NCBI RefSeq assembly: GCF_003614945.1
Contig: NZ_QYCZ01000001.1
Span: 1,010,001 to 1,074,000 of the forward strand
DNA: 64,000 nucleotides
Source of the DNA: Bergeyella cardium
GTDB taxonomy: Bacteria > Bacteroidota > Bacteroidia > Flavobacteriales > Weeksellaceae
Direction of reading: 5' to 3'
A program made the position numbers and the translations under genes. Of this stretch, positions 19,222 to 28,108 are shown in pieces. The notes under the pieces are model-generated. The model did not search any database and was not told the DNA's origin. It worked only from the letters and a program-made list of their open reading frames with translations. Numbering within the stretch: position 1 is the first letter of the stretch; each line of letters starts with the position of its first letter.

Positions 19222-20694
19222 ATGAAAGACTTAGAAGTTTTCAAAAAAGAATACCTCCAGCGAATCAAAAAACAGAGCTACGGCAGGAATACTTTCCGAA
19301 CCAAAGACGAGGAGAGATTAGATGCTCCGAATGAAGAGTGCGGGATTTTTGGGCTCTACTCCGAGAATGAGGTGGATACCTTCTCACTCTCTCAGTTTGG
19401 GCTCTTTGCTCTTCAGCACCGAGGTCAGGAGGCGTGTGGTATTTCTGTGAGCAAGAATGGGCATATCGTTAATATTAAAGATGAAGGGCTCGTTCTCGAT
19501 GTTTTTAAAGGCATCAATGAGCCTGAAACCTTTATGGGCAACTCTGTTATCGGGCATACTCGATATACCACCGCAGGCGATAAGAAGAAGTATAATTATC
19601 AGCCTTTTTTTGCGAAGAATGAATGGGATCAAATCATCCTCTCCATCGCTCACAATGGGAATCTTACCAATGCTAAACAGCTCCGCACCGAACTTGAAGC
19701 CGAAGGTGTAGTCTTTAAAGCGACTTCCGACTCGGAGATTATCCTAAGGCTGATTCAGAAGAACCTCGATTTGGGGCTTCGTGGAGCGATTAAACACACG
19801 ATGGAACGAATAGAAGGAGCTTTCTCGGTAGTGGGAATGACCCGCAATAAGTTCTTTGCATTTAGGGATTTTAATGGTATTCGCCCACTCGTTCTGGGGG
19901 CATTGGATGAGAAAACTTTCGTAGTAGCATCGGAGTCGGCAGCATTAGATGCGGTAGGTGCGGCTTATGTTCGTGATATTCTCCCTGGCGAAATCATCTA
20001 TACTTCATCGGATGAGAAAGGGCTGAAGTCTTACTTGGTAAAGGACGACTGCGTCAATAGAATTTGTGCTTTTGAATACATCTACTTTGCACGACCAGAC
20101 ACCACTTTGGAGAATATTAATGTGTATGAAGTAAGGGAAAAATCGGGGATGAAAATCTGGGAGCAGTCCCCCGTGGAAGCAGATATCGTTATCGGTGTGC
20201 CGGACTCGGGGGTGCCTGCAGCTATTGGTTTTTCAAAGGCATCGGGGATACCTTTCAGCCCTGTTTTGGTTAAGAACAGATACATCGGGAGGAGCTTCAT
20301 CGTCCCTACCCAAGAGATGAGGGAGAGAATCGTTAATCTAAAGCTAAACCCCATTGTATCCGAAATTAAAGGCAAAAGAATCGTAATTATCGATGACTCT
20401 ATCGTACGGGGAACAACCTCTAAACGATTGGTGAAAATCCTCAAAGATGCAGGCGTAAAAGAAATACACTTCCGAAGCGTGTCTCCACCCATTATAGCGC
20501 CTTGCTTTCTCGGGATAGATACCCCCTCCAAAGATGACCTCATCTCCGCAAATATGAGTGTCGAAGAGCTAAGAGACTATCTGGGAGTAGATTCATTAGA
20601 CTTTCTCAGTTTGGAAAATCTAAAAGATATACTCGGCAGCTCCGACCACTGCTTCGGATGCTTTACAGAGATTTATCCCGTGAAATCACCGTAA
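19222..20694 (+). CDS. purF: amidophosphoribosyltransferase, Fe-S type
   Basis: First committed step of purine synthesis: PRPP and glutamine to phosphoribosylamine. The N-terminal nucleophile is Cys40 (NEECGIFG), so a 39-residue propeptide must be removed. The phosphoribosyltransferase domain has the PRPP motif VIIDDSIVRGTTS. Four cysteines match the 4Fe-4S ligands of the Bacillus-type enzyme (RICAFEYIYFARP, APCFLGID and CFGC), so it is predicted to be oxygen-sensitive. Operon with purC, ended by the hairpin at 20781-20813. Confidence 0.96.
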   Translation: MKDLEVFKKEYLQRIKKQSYGRNTFRTKDEERLDAPNEECGIFGLYSENEVDTFSLSQFGLFALQHRGQEACGISVSKNGHIVNIKDEGLVLDVFKGINEPETFMGNSVIGHTRYTTAGDKKKYNYQPFFAKNEWDQIILSIAHNGNLTNAKQLRTELEAEGVVFKATSDSEIILRLIQKNLDLGLRGAIKHTMERIEGAFSVVGMTRNKFFAFRDFNGIRPLVLGALDEKTFVVASESAALDAVGAAYVRDILPGEIIYTSSDEKGLKSYLVKDDCVNRICAFEYIYFARPDTTLENINVYEVREKSGMKIWEQSPVEADIVIGVPDSGVPAAIGFSKASGIPFSPVLVKNRYIGRSFIVPTQEMRERIVNLKLNPIVSEIKGKRIVIIDDSIVRGTTSKRLVKILKDAGVKEIHFRSVSPPIIAPCFLGIDTPSKDDLISANMSVEELRDYLGVDSLDFLSLENLKDILGSSDHCFGCFTEIYPVKSP

Positions 20695-20780
20695 ATTTTA
20701 GGTAGCAGGTATTTCTCCTGTTTAAATCATAATAGTGAGAACTTTGGTTAATAATTAGAAAATACCCGAAATGATAATAA

Positions 20781-20813
20781 AAAAACAGTGCCCTATAAGG
20801 CGCTGTTTTTTTG
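20781..20813. terminator. bidirectional terminator between purF and the TonB receptor gene
   Basis: AAAAACAGTGCC (20781-20792), loop CTATAA, GGCGCTGTTTTT (20799-20810), with A- and T-runs on the two sides. Confidence 0.88.
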
Positions 20814-20819
20814 TCTCTA

Positions 20820-22634
20820 TTAGTTAATCCCTATTGTATAACTCACCCCGATATGAAACCATCGGCCTGGCATTTCTATACCGAAGGCATCGGTGTATTT
20901 ATTATTTGTAAGGTTGTTGATTACTATATAGGTTTCAAAACCGTTTTTCCTATAGCTGAGCTTTTCATCAAGGGTATTGATGCTGTAGCCCCCCATCTGC
21001 CTGTCTTGGTAGCGGTAAATAGTTTGGCTGTAGAAATTGCCCAAAACTCGGTTCTCCATCCTTGCTACGAGCTGGTGCCTCAGGTTTTCTAAAATGTATT
21101 TGGATTTATCGGAAACCTTATCGGATTTCAGCTCATTGTTAAGGTAGGTATAGCTAAGCCCAAAAGTGGTATTAATGAATGGAAGGCTCAGCTCGGAGCT
21201 GGCTTCAAAGCCTGTAACTCGGGTGGCAACCAAATTTTGGCTGTGCCATTTATTATCGAGGGTCTCAAAATTCCAATCAATCATATTATCGGTATCTCTA
21301 CCGAAGCCGCTCACCTTAAAACTAAAATTCTTCATCTGAAAGGCATAGCCTACCTCGGCAGAAAGGGCAGATTCTGACTTTAAATCTGGATTTCCTTCCT
21401 CTGTTTTGCTCTTATAATAGAGGTCGGTAAAGGTAGGTACGCGGTGCACCTTCGCAATATTACCGTATATTTTATGGTGAGGATTAAACCTAAAACCTAT
21501 ATCTACCCCAGGATAGAAATAATCTCCTACGGAGGAGTATTTAGCCCAAGTAACCCCTGGTGTAATCTTTAAATTATCATTAAAGAAAGAGAAATTATGC
21601 TCAAAGAATACTTGGGTGATAAATCGGTCTCTCTCGCCTAAGTTGTTGGAGACAATTCCCTCGTTTCTCACCTCCGTACCCAAGCCCGTAGTACCGAGCA
21701 GCCACTGATAGCTGGCATTGAGCGTACCCCCGATATTATGGGTGATGTGCATATTTCGGTAGATCTCGGGCTTTTGTCGGTTATAGAGGTACATATCCTG
21801 CCCCCTACGCCAGTACACCGATGAATTAAGAGCAAAGTGCTGAAACTTCTGTGCATAATTAAAGCTCACGAGCGAGGTTTGGACTTCTTCATACTGCTCG
21901 GTAGCCTTTCTGCTCGCATAGAAACCATTTGCTCCGAATTTTTTCTCGGAGAAGCCTGCTTGTACGCCAAAGTTCCCATTATTGAGAGGGATTTTCCCTT
22001 GGTAGAAAACATTCCTCACGGTATAGTCGGTATTGTGCTTATAACCTTGCGAACCTGTGGAGGTAGCTTGGAGCAAGTTCTGGAATTTATCCCCTCCAAA
22101 CGAGGAAACCACCCCCAACGCATAGGTCTGGAAGTCTCCTCCCTCTGCTTTTATCTTTACTTTTTCCTCCGCAGACGGTTTTGTAATGATGTTAATAGCC
22201 CCAGCATAGGCATTATTTCCGAATCTCCTTGCTGCTGGGCCTTTCACAATCTCTATTTTTTCTATTGCCGAGAGGTCTATCGGGAGATTCATTACATTAT
22301 GCCCCGTTTGAGCATCATTCATCGGAATACCATTAACGAGGATTAATACCTGATCAAAAGTACCCCCACGAAGGGATATATCGGATTGTACGCCATTCGC
22401 TCCTCGCTTACGGATATCTAATCCGGAGAACTGCTGAAGCAGGTCGTCTATGCTTTGAGCAGGGGAGTTCTCGATCTCCTTTTTAGAAATCACTTCTATA
22501 TTCTCTACAATCTTCTGGTAGGGAGTGCTGAGGAATTTCCCCTGTATGGATACTTCTTCTACTTCTTTGGTATCTTCCTGAGCGAAAGATACCGCTGCTG
22601 CGAGCATTAATACGCTTAAAAAAGTCTTTTTCAC
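20820..22634 (-). CDS. TonB-dependent outer-membrane receptor, BtuB/siderophore-receptor size class
   Basis: About 604-aa TonB receptor. Signal peptide MKKTFLSVLMLAAAVSFA, a TonB-box-like region (EEVSIQG), a plug domain (about 45-150, with the typical SLRGGTFDQVLILVNGIPMND and IEIVKGPAARRFGNNAYAGAINI), and a 22-strand barrel. Length fits BtuB-like receptors, but no corrin, haem or siderophore gene and no cobalamin riboswitch adjoins it, so the ligand is open. The GTG at 22634 is preferred: an in-frame TTG at 22649 lies only 10 bases from the -7 box. No SusD partner. Confidence 0.88.
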   Translation of the reverse strand: MKKTFLSVLMLAAAVSFAQEDTKEVEEVSIQGKFLSTPYQKIVENIEVISKKEIENSPAQSIDDLLQQFSGLDIRKRGANGVQSDISLRGGTFDQVLILVNGIPMNDAQTGHNVMNLPIDLSAIEKIEIVKGPAARRFGNNAYAGAINIITKPSAEEKVKIKAEGGDFQTYALGVVSSFGGDKFQNLLQATSTGSQGYKHNTDYTVRNVFYQGKIPLNNGNFGVQAGFSEKKFGANGFYASRKATEQYEEVQTSLVSFNYAQKFQHFALNSSVYWRRGQDMYLYNRQKPEIYRNMHITHNIGGTLNASYQWLLGTTGLGTEVRNEGIVSNNLGERDRFITQVFFEHNFSFFNDNLKITPGVTWAKYSSVGDYFYPGVDIGFRFNPHHKIYGNIAKVHRVPTFTDLYYKSKTEEGNPDLKSESALSAEVGYAFQMKNFSFKVSGFGRDTDNMIDWNFETLDNKWHSQNLVATRVTGFEASSELSLPFINTTFGLSYTYLNNELKSDKVSDKSKYILENLRHQLVARMENRVLGNFYSQTIYRYQDRQMGGYSINTLDEKLSYRKNGFETYIVINNLTNNKYTDAFGIEMPGRWFHIGVSYTIGIN

Positions 22635-22659
22635 GGTTGATTTTTTCAATTAAACGGGG

Positions 22660-22667
22660 CAAATGTA
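22660..22667 (-). promoter_or_regulatory. -7 box of the TonB receptor promoter
   Basis: TACATTTG on the minus strand, 25 bases before the GTG at 22634. It is divergent from the radA box 23 bases away, so the two promoters share a control region. Confidence 0.55.
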
Positions 22668-22689
22668 ATAAAATTTCTTTTCCAAGATT

Positions 22690-22697
22690 TATCTTTG
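22690..22697 (+). promoter_or_regulatory. -7 box of the radA promoter
   Basis: TATCTTTG, 21 bases before the ATG at 22719. An in-frame TTG at 22695 is part of this box. Confidence 0.6.
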
Positions 22698-22718
22698 CAG
22701 GCATTAACCCCTTTCCCA

Positions 22719-24062
22719 ATGGCGAAACTTAAAACTTCTTATTTCTGTCAGAACTGTGGTATGCAGTACTCCAAATGGCTTGGGCAGTGCCAGAACTGCG
22801 GTGAGTGGAATACGATAGTAGAAGAGGTTGTGGAGAAGAAATCAAAGTCCATCCTTCCCAAAACTAAGCAGCACATCATCAATATTATTGAGGTAGAAAC
22901 CAGTGAAGAGCCTCGCATTAAAACCCCTTCTGAGGAGCTCAACAGGGTGCTTGGTGGAGGCATTGTTCTCGGCTCGGTTACCCTTATCGGTGGGGAGCCC
23001 GGCATTGGTAAATCTACTTTACTGCTTCAGCTGGCACTCAAAATGAAGAAGAGAATCCTCTATGTATCGGGGGAAGAAAGCGCTTCGCAAATCAAAATGA
23101 GGGCAGACAGGCTTACGGAACTTCAAAACCCGAACTGCTATCTCTTCACCGAGACTTCCATAGAGAAAATCATCTACGAGGCAAAGAAACTCCAGCCCGA
23201 CTTTATGATTATAGACTCCATTCAGACCCTTCATTCGGCGGAGATAGAGAGTTCGGCAGGTTCGGTATCTCAAATCCGAGAATGTTCTAATGAGATTATA
23301 AAGTACGCAAAGGAGAATAATACCCCCGTTTTCCTCGTGGGGCATATCACGAAGGACGGTCAGATTGCGGGTCCAAAGGTTTTAGAGCATATGGTAGATG
23401 TAGTCCTCAACTTTGATGGTGATAGGAACCACCTTTTCCGTCTCCTCAGGGCGAATAAAAACCGTTTCGGTTCTACCTCCGAGATTGGTATCTATGAAAT
23501 GATTTCTCAAGGGCTGAAAGAGATTAAAAACCCATCGCAAATCCTTATTACCAAGAAATTAGAAGAGCTTTCGGGCAATGCTATTGCTGTAACTTTGGAG
23601 GGGAACCGGCCGATGCTTCTGGAGATTCAAGCATTGGTGAGCACAGCAGTCTATGGCACGCCACAGCGGAGCAGTACGGGTTTTGATGCCAAGAGGCTGA
23701 ATATGCTCCTCGCCGTTTTAGAAAAGCGCGCGGGCTTCCAGCTCGGAGCGAAAGATGTTTTCCTCAACATTACGGGAGGCATTAAAACCGATGACCCCGC
23801 TCTTGACCTTGCCGTTATCGCCTCTATCCTTTCCAGTAATGAGGATATTGCCATCTCCGAGCGCTATTGCTTTGCGGGAGAGATTGGTCTTAGTGGAGAA
23901 ATTCGCCCTGTTTCTCAGATAGAGCAGCGCATCTCCGAAGCCGAAAAGTTAGGGTATGAGAAAATTTTTGTCTCCTCCCTCAATAAAATTTCCAAAAAGA
24001 AATACGGCATCAAGATAGAAGAAGTAGGCAAAATAGAGGATTTCGTAGAACTGCTTTTTTAA
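22719..24062 (+). CDS. radA: DNA repair protein RadA (Sms)
   Basis: 447-aa RecA-related branch-migration ATPase used in recombination. A C4 zinc finger (Cys10, 13, 24, 27) leads the protein, then Walker A GGEPGIGKST, the RadA-specific KNRFG (ANKNRFGST) and a C-terminal Lon-protease-like domain without an active Ser-Lys dyad (GGIKTDDPALDLAVIASI). The ATG at 22719 gives MAKLKTSYFCQNCG, the family's usual start. Divergent from the TonB receptor gene. Confidence 0.96.
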   Translation: MAKLKTSYFCQNCGMQYSKWLGQCQNCGEWNTIVEEVVEKKSKSILPKTKQHIINIIEVETSEEPRIKTPSEELNRVLGGGIVLGSVTLIGGEPGIGKSTLLLQLALKMKKRILYVSGEESASQIKMRADRLTELQNPNCYLFTETSIEKIIYEAKKLQPDFMIIDSIQTLHSAEIESSAGSVSQIRECSNEIIKYAKENNTPVFLVGHITKDGQIAGPKVLEHMVDVVLNFDGDRNHLFRLLRANKNRFGSTSEIGIYEMISQGLKEIKNPSQILITKKLEELSGNAIAVTLEGNRPMLLEIQALVSTAVYGTPQRSSTGFDAKRLNMLLAVLEKRAGFQLGAKDVFLNITGGIKTDDPALDLAVIASILSSNEDIAISERYCFAGEIGLSGEIRPVSQIEQRISEAEKLGYEKIFVSSLNKISKKKYGIKIEEVGKIEDFVELLF

Positions 24063-24100
24063 CCGATGGGCTTATTCTTATTAATATTTATCCTGCAAAA

Positions 24101-24130
24101 GCCTACTGCTTATTGCCTACCGCCTAAAGC
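24101..24130 (+). repeat. heptamer-phased repeat (locus 1)
   Basis: Four units at exact 7-base spacing: GCCTACT, GCTTATT, GCCTACC, GCCTAAA, then GC. It ends 8 bases before the GTG of the next gene, so it lies in its leader. Related loci are at 32722, 55868 and 63973. Confidence 0.75.
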
Positions 24131-24138
24131 AAATTAAA

Positions 24139-24720
24139 GTGAATTACTTAGCACATTCTTACCTCAATGAAACGGAGGAGCAGCTCGTAGGGCAGTTCTT
24201 GAACGACTATATCCGAAACCGAGACCGCCACCTCTTGCCCGAAGGCATACAGGACGGCATCCGCAGGCACAGGGCTATTGATTCTTTTACCGACACCCAC
24301 CCCGCTATTATAGAGGCTAAAAAAGTATTTGCCCCACTCACGAGGCTCTATGCTGGGGCTTTTGTAGATGTAGCGATGGATTACTTCCTCGCCAATGACC
24401 CAAAAATCCTCTCCACAACCGAATGGAAAGCCCATTCACAAGCCACCTACGCCACCCTCCGAAACTACCTTTACCTCTTTCCAGAGAACTTTAAGACTGT
24501 GCTCCATTATATGGAGAAGGACGACTGGCTCTACAACTACCGTACGGATTGGGGGATGAAGCACAGCCTGCAAAATGTGCTCAACAAAGCGAAATACCTC
24601 GATAAATCCCTCCCCATCTTTGATGCTTTCTTAAAAGAAAAACCTTTCCTCCAATCCTGCTATGATGCCTTCTTCCCAGAATTAAGAGCAACTGTGGTTG
24701 TTTTAGACTTTAAACCGTAG
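24139..24720 (+). CDS. acpH: acyl carrier protein phosphodiesterase (AcpH family)
   Basis: 193-aa protein of the AcpH/DUF479 family (HD-like fold), which removes 4'-phosphopantetheine from acyl carrier protein. Family marks: MNYLAHSYL at the start, GQFLNDYIRN, RHRAIDSFTDTHP and GAFVDVAMDYFLA, which carry the metal-binding His/Asp residues. GTG start at 24139, with repeats just upstream. It converges with the helicase gene; a small hairpin (ACACCT...AGGTGT, 24744-24764) lies at the junction. Confidence 0.88.
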   Translation: MNYLAHSYLNETEEQLVGQFLNDYIRNRDRHLLPEGIQDGIRRHRAIDSFTDTHPAIIEAKKVFAPLTRLYAGAFVDVAMDYFLANDPKILSTTEWKAHSQATYATLRNYLYLFPENFKTVLHYMEKDDWLYNYRTDWGMKHSLQNVLNKAKYLDKSLPIFDAFLKEKPFLQSCYDAFFPELRATVVVLDFKP

Positions 24721-24748
24721 TAGGCAGAATATTTAATTAATAAACACC

Positions 24749-26887
24749 TCACTTACTAAGGTGTGCTGTGCTATAGCTGAAATGATTAATCAATAGTCGG
24801 ATTTCATGGAACTCAAATTCGGGAGGGAGGATTTTTTTCCAATCGGTGAGCGTGGTGGGATGAGTGGGCTTATGAAATTCCTGCTCGAAAAGGAGGAGCT
24901 TCTCTTGAGTCACGATTCTCCCAATATCCAAAACGCCTTGCTCGGCAAATTTTGCAAGATGTCCGTATATAGTACTGATTGCTAATCCTCTCTCCTTAAC
25001 TATTTCTGGAATACTCTTCTCAGCCTCGAAGAGTTGGTAAGTGATGATATGGGTAGGGATTTTAGCAATTTTCTTGGAAACTTTCACCTCGTTCTTTTCC
25101 TCAAAGAGCTTCGTTTCAAGGAGGCGTATCTGTTTTAAATCATTCAAATAGTCTTCTAAATCATCTATTAAAATTCTTATCTCCTCATTGTAGAGTTTTA
25201 GCCCTTTTACGCCTTTGGTTTCTGCATAGAACTGCTTGAGCTCCTCAAAGATTTTGGAATAAATGGTGGTAAAAAAGAAATTAACTGCTCCTTTTGCCTT
25301 GCTCTCTATCTCCTGCCAAAGTATCTCTCCATAGATGAACTTTTGGAGCTTCTGCAAAACTATTTTCTCAAACTTTGTATAAATCTGGATGAGGTTTTTA
25401 TTCTCTTGGTTAATGATATGATAAAGGGTTTTTGCCTTGTCTTTATCCAGATTCTTGCTGGTAATGGCAACTGAATACCAGCGCTCCAACTGCTCTTGTA
25501 ACCAATGGGAGTCTATGCTCATCAGCATTTTATTTATCGCATAATCGTACTTTTCAGATTCGAGGATTTCCTCTATCCGCTCATTAGCATTAGTGGCGTA
25601 TTGGAAGTTGTCTACTTGGTAATTGGCAAAAATAATCTCGGGAGTTATCTTGGATTTGAGGACGATGCCCTCCAAAGTACGGCATCTGGAGAGAGCTACA
25701 TAGACCTGTCCAGAGGTAAAGGACTTGCCAGCATCTACAATCACCCTATCGAAAGTGAGCCCCTGAGATTTGTGTATGGTAACCGCCCAAGCGAGGCGTA
25801 TCGGGTACTGCTCGAAGCTGCCCAGCACATCTTCCACAATGTTTTTTTCGGCATCTAATGAATAGGCTTTCTGCTCCCAGCTTTCGGTTCGGAGTTTAAA
25901 TTCCTCATCGCTGTCTTCCAGCCTCACCCAAACCTCATCCTCTGCAAGGCGGGTTACCTGTGCCAGCTTTCCGTTATAGTATCTTTTGTCTCCACTTGTA
26001 TCATTTCGTATGAACATTACTTGTGCACCTACTCTTAGCTCTATCTCAACATCATTCGGGTATTGAGTTTCCTTAAAATCTCCCACTACTCTCGCTCCAT
26101 AGAAATAACTTTTACCTCCGAGCTCGGAGAGTTTTTTCCTATTGACCTCGTCCGCCATTCTATTGTGGGAAGTGAGATAGACAAAGGATTCTTTTGTAGG
26201 TTCAAAATCGGGGTCATAACGCTCATTTAGCAGGTTGAAATCTATTTTTTCCCGCTCTCCATCTCGTATGGTATTGAGGAGATTGACGAATACTTCATCC
26301 GTCTGCCGATAGATTTTCGTGAGCTCTACGGTGATGAGGGGGAGCTGCTGAAGGGCAAGGCTACTGAAAAAGAAACTCGAATCGTAGTACTGCATCAGGA
26401 TATTCTCGTCTCTCACCACTGGGGGTAGCTGGTATAGGTCGCCTATAAAAAGCATCTGTACTCCTCCGAAAGGTTTGGTACTCCTTCGGGTAAAGCGTAG
26501 TGAGAAGTCCATCATATCTAGAACATCGGCACGAAGCATAGAGACTTCATCTATAATAATAATTTCCAACTCGCGGAAGAGCTTGAGCTTATCTTTTCTA
26601 TACTTGAAATGATGGGTAAGGTCTGCGATATTATTTGCCAGGTTTTGATCTATCCGCTCGGAAGTTGGCACAAAGGTTCGCAATGGGAGCCCAAACATAG
26701 AGTGAATGGTTACCCCACCTGCATTAATCGCTGCAATCCCCGTAGGTGCTACGATAATGTGTTTTTTCCGTGTCTTTTGCACAAAATTATTGAGGAAAGT
26801 TGTCTTCCCTGTGCCTGCCTTTCCCGTCAGGAAGATGCTTCTATTCGTATGCTCTATAAGCTGAAAAATGGACTCCTGCTGATTCAT
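24749..26887 (-). CDS. Pif1-like SF1 DNA helicase with C-terminal helix-turn-helix
   Basis: 712-aa helicase. Walker A GKAGTGKTT (residues 22-30), Walker B IIIDEVSMLRADVLD (about 110-125), GDLYQLPPV motif III and a C-terminal SF1 part with VTIHKSQGLTFDRVIVD and YVALSRCR. A long helical linker follows, then a helix-turn-helix (about 645-690: ISTIYGHLAKFAEQGVLDIGR) like the HTH_40 domain of RecQ-type proteins. Probably active in replication or repair, for example on G4 or RNA-DNA structures as in Pif1; the exact role is an inference. Confidence 0.9.
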   Translation of the reverse strand: MNQQESIFQLIEHTNRSIFLTGKAGTGKTTFLNNFVQKTRKKHIIVAPTGIAAINAGGVTIHSMFGLPLRTFVPTSERIDQNLANNIADLTHHFKYRKDKLKLFRELEIIIIDEVSMLRADVLDMMDFSLRFTRRSTKPFGGVQMLFIGDLYQLPPVVRDENILMQYYDSSFFFSSLALQQLPLITVELTKIYRQTDEVFVNLLNTIRDGEREKIDFNLLNERYDPDFEPTKESFVYLTSHNRMADEVNRKKLSELGGKSYFYGARVVGDFKETQYPNDVEIELRVGAQVMFIRNDTSGDKRYYNGKLAQVTRLAEDEVWVRLEDSDEEFKLRTESWEQKAYSLDAEKNIVEDVLGSFEQYPIRLAWAVTIHKSQGLTFDRVIVDAGKSFTSGQVYVALSRCRTLEGIVLKSKITPEIIFANYQVDNFQYATNANERIEEILESEKYDYAINKMLMSIDSHWLQEQLERWYSVAITSKNLDKDKAKTLYHIINQENKNLIQIYTKFEKIVLQKLQKFIYGEILWQEIESKAKGAVNFFFTTIYSKIFEELKQFYAETKGVKGLKLYNEEIRILIDDLEDYLNDLKQIRLLETKLFEEKNEVKVSKKIAKIPTHIITYQLFEAEKSIPEIVKERGLAISTIYGHLAKFAEQGVLDIGRIVTQEKLLLFEQEFHKPTHPTTLTDWKKILPPEFEFHEIRLLINHFSYSTAHLSK

Positions 26888-26929
26888 AGCCTCAAAAGTA
26901 GCTATTTTTTAAATATTAATTTTATATTA

Positions 26930-26962
26930 TTTATAAAAAAAACAGCTGCAAAAAACAGCTGT
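26930..26962 (-). terminator. terminator of the orphan gene 26991-27971
   Basis: On the minus strand, ACAGCTG pairs with CAGCTGT (26942-26948 with 26956-26962), followed by eight T. Confidence 0.8.
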
Positions 26963-26990
26963 ATAAAAATTTTAAAAACCAAATAGAGCA

Positions 26991-27971
26991 TTAATAAATA
27001 AACTTATAGGTTAATGCATCTATGTATATATTATATTTTTCCTGTTGCTTTGCTTTTTTTTGTCTATCATTTTGATCTATTGTAGCTACAATACCTCCTA
27101 TCAAACCAAACATACCATAAGTACTATCTACGGGAACATATTCCAATTCTCCACGATTACTAACTAAGTAAAATCCTTTTTCATCTTTTTCTAATGGTAA
27201 AAAGCCAGATATAGTATTTAGATAGGCTTTGTTATCTTCTACATAAGCAAATATTTTTCGTACACTTACCTTATCTTTATTAGATTTTGCCTGGGTAATT
27301 TTACCTTTATCATTTCTTTCTAATACATAACCTTCCTTTGGTAATTGATTAAAAAAATCTTCACCCGATAAATATATTCCATCTTTTAAAGATTGAGTAT
27401 AGGCAGGCAAACTTTGTGTAAGTTTAGTCCTATAATTTGGAAGTTCTATCTCTGAAATACCAATACTGCTTATGTTTTTTGCTTTATAGGAAGTTTTCAT
27501 TAAAGCTGAAATATCCCGTCCTACAAAAAGAGACATTGTTTTAGGAGTCTTTCCTGCTTGCTGCTGTTGCTCACCAATATCTTTATTAATACTTTTTATG
27601 TAATAGTATAAATCTCCTTTCTTCTCAAAGGTGGCAGCCTGTATGCGAGCATCAGCCACAGTTTTTTCACCTGCTTTTCCTTCAAAAACCTCAAATTTTT
27701 CTAAAAGTAATAATAATTCTCTTCCTTCTCCATCAGGATTATCTTCTTTAAATCGCTTTTCTATAGCTATTCCAAAACTTTGGTCAAGCACCATTTGATA
27801 ATCTTCTTTCTTAAAATTAATAACCGCTAATTTTTTGTTTTCCCTTACATCTTTATAATACAAAGTGGATACCTTCTCTGTAGGGTCTACTAAGTTTGAA
27901 TTGAACTTTATAGGAACAACCTTTTGTGTAAATCCCAAAAAGGGAATAAATAATAGTATAATCTTTTTCAT
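26991..27971 (-). CDS. hypothetical secreted protein
   Basis: No family recognised. From the ATG at 27971 the protein has 326 residues with a signal peptide (MKKIILLFIPFLGFT, then Q). The body is rich in Lys and Asp, with no transmembrane segment until a weak hydrophobic stretch near the end (MFGLIGGIVATI). The AT content is higher than in its neighbours. It is a single-gene unit with its own promoter and terminator. An earlier in-frame TTG at 27989 lies inside the promoter box and is not the start. Confidence 0.75.
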   Translation of the reverse strand: MKKIILLFIPFLGFTQKVVPIKFNSNLVDPTEKVSTLYYKDVRENKKLAVINFKKEDYQMVLDQSFGIAIEKRFKEDNPDGEGRELLLLLEKFEVFEGKAGEKTVADARIQAATFEKKGDLYYYIKSINKDIGEQQQQAGKTPKTMSLFVGRDISALMKTSYKAKNISSIGISEIELPNYRTKLTQSLPAYTQSLKDGIYLSGEDFFNQLPKEGYVLERNDKGKITQAKSNKDKVSVRKIFAYVEDNKAYLNTISGFLPLEKDEKGFYLVSNRGELEYVPVDSTYGMFGLIGGIVATIDQNDRQKKAKQQEKYNIYIDALTYKFIY

Positions 27972-27986
27972 AAATATAAATTTGTA

Positions 27987-27994
27987 CAAAGATA
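27987..27994 (-). promoter_or_regulatory. -7 box of the orphan gene's promoter
   Basis: TATCTTTG on the minus strand, 15 bases before the ATG at 27971. Confidence 0.6.
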
Positions 27995-28020
27995 ACTATA
28001 AACCTTATAAAAGAAATCGG

Positions 28021-28107
28021 TTTTTTAATTAAATATTTTAACTAATTTTTAGACATTGGCACTTAAATTGAAGGGAGGGAGAAGTGTTTTTTAATTAAAT
28101 ATTTTAA
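28021..28107 (+). repeat. 21-bp exact direct repeat flanking the 5' region of the second ompA-like gene
   Basis: The same 21 bases, starting TTTTTTAATTAAATATTT, occur at 28021-28041 and 28087-28107. The second copy abuts the ATG at 28109. The 45 bases between hold no clear promoter box. Confidence 0.8.
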
Positions 28108-28108
28108 A

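Noticed and set aside
20820-22697. Cobalamin riboswitch before the BtuB-sized TonB receptor
   Set aside because: Only about 60 bases separate it from radA, too short for the riboswitch, and no B12-box sequence is seen.
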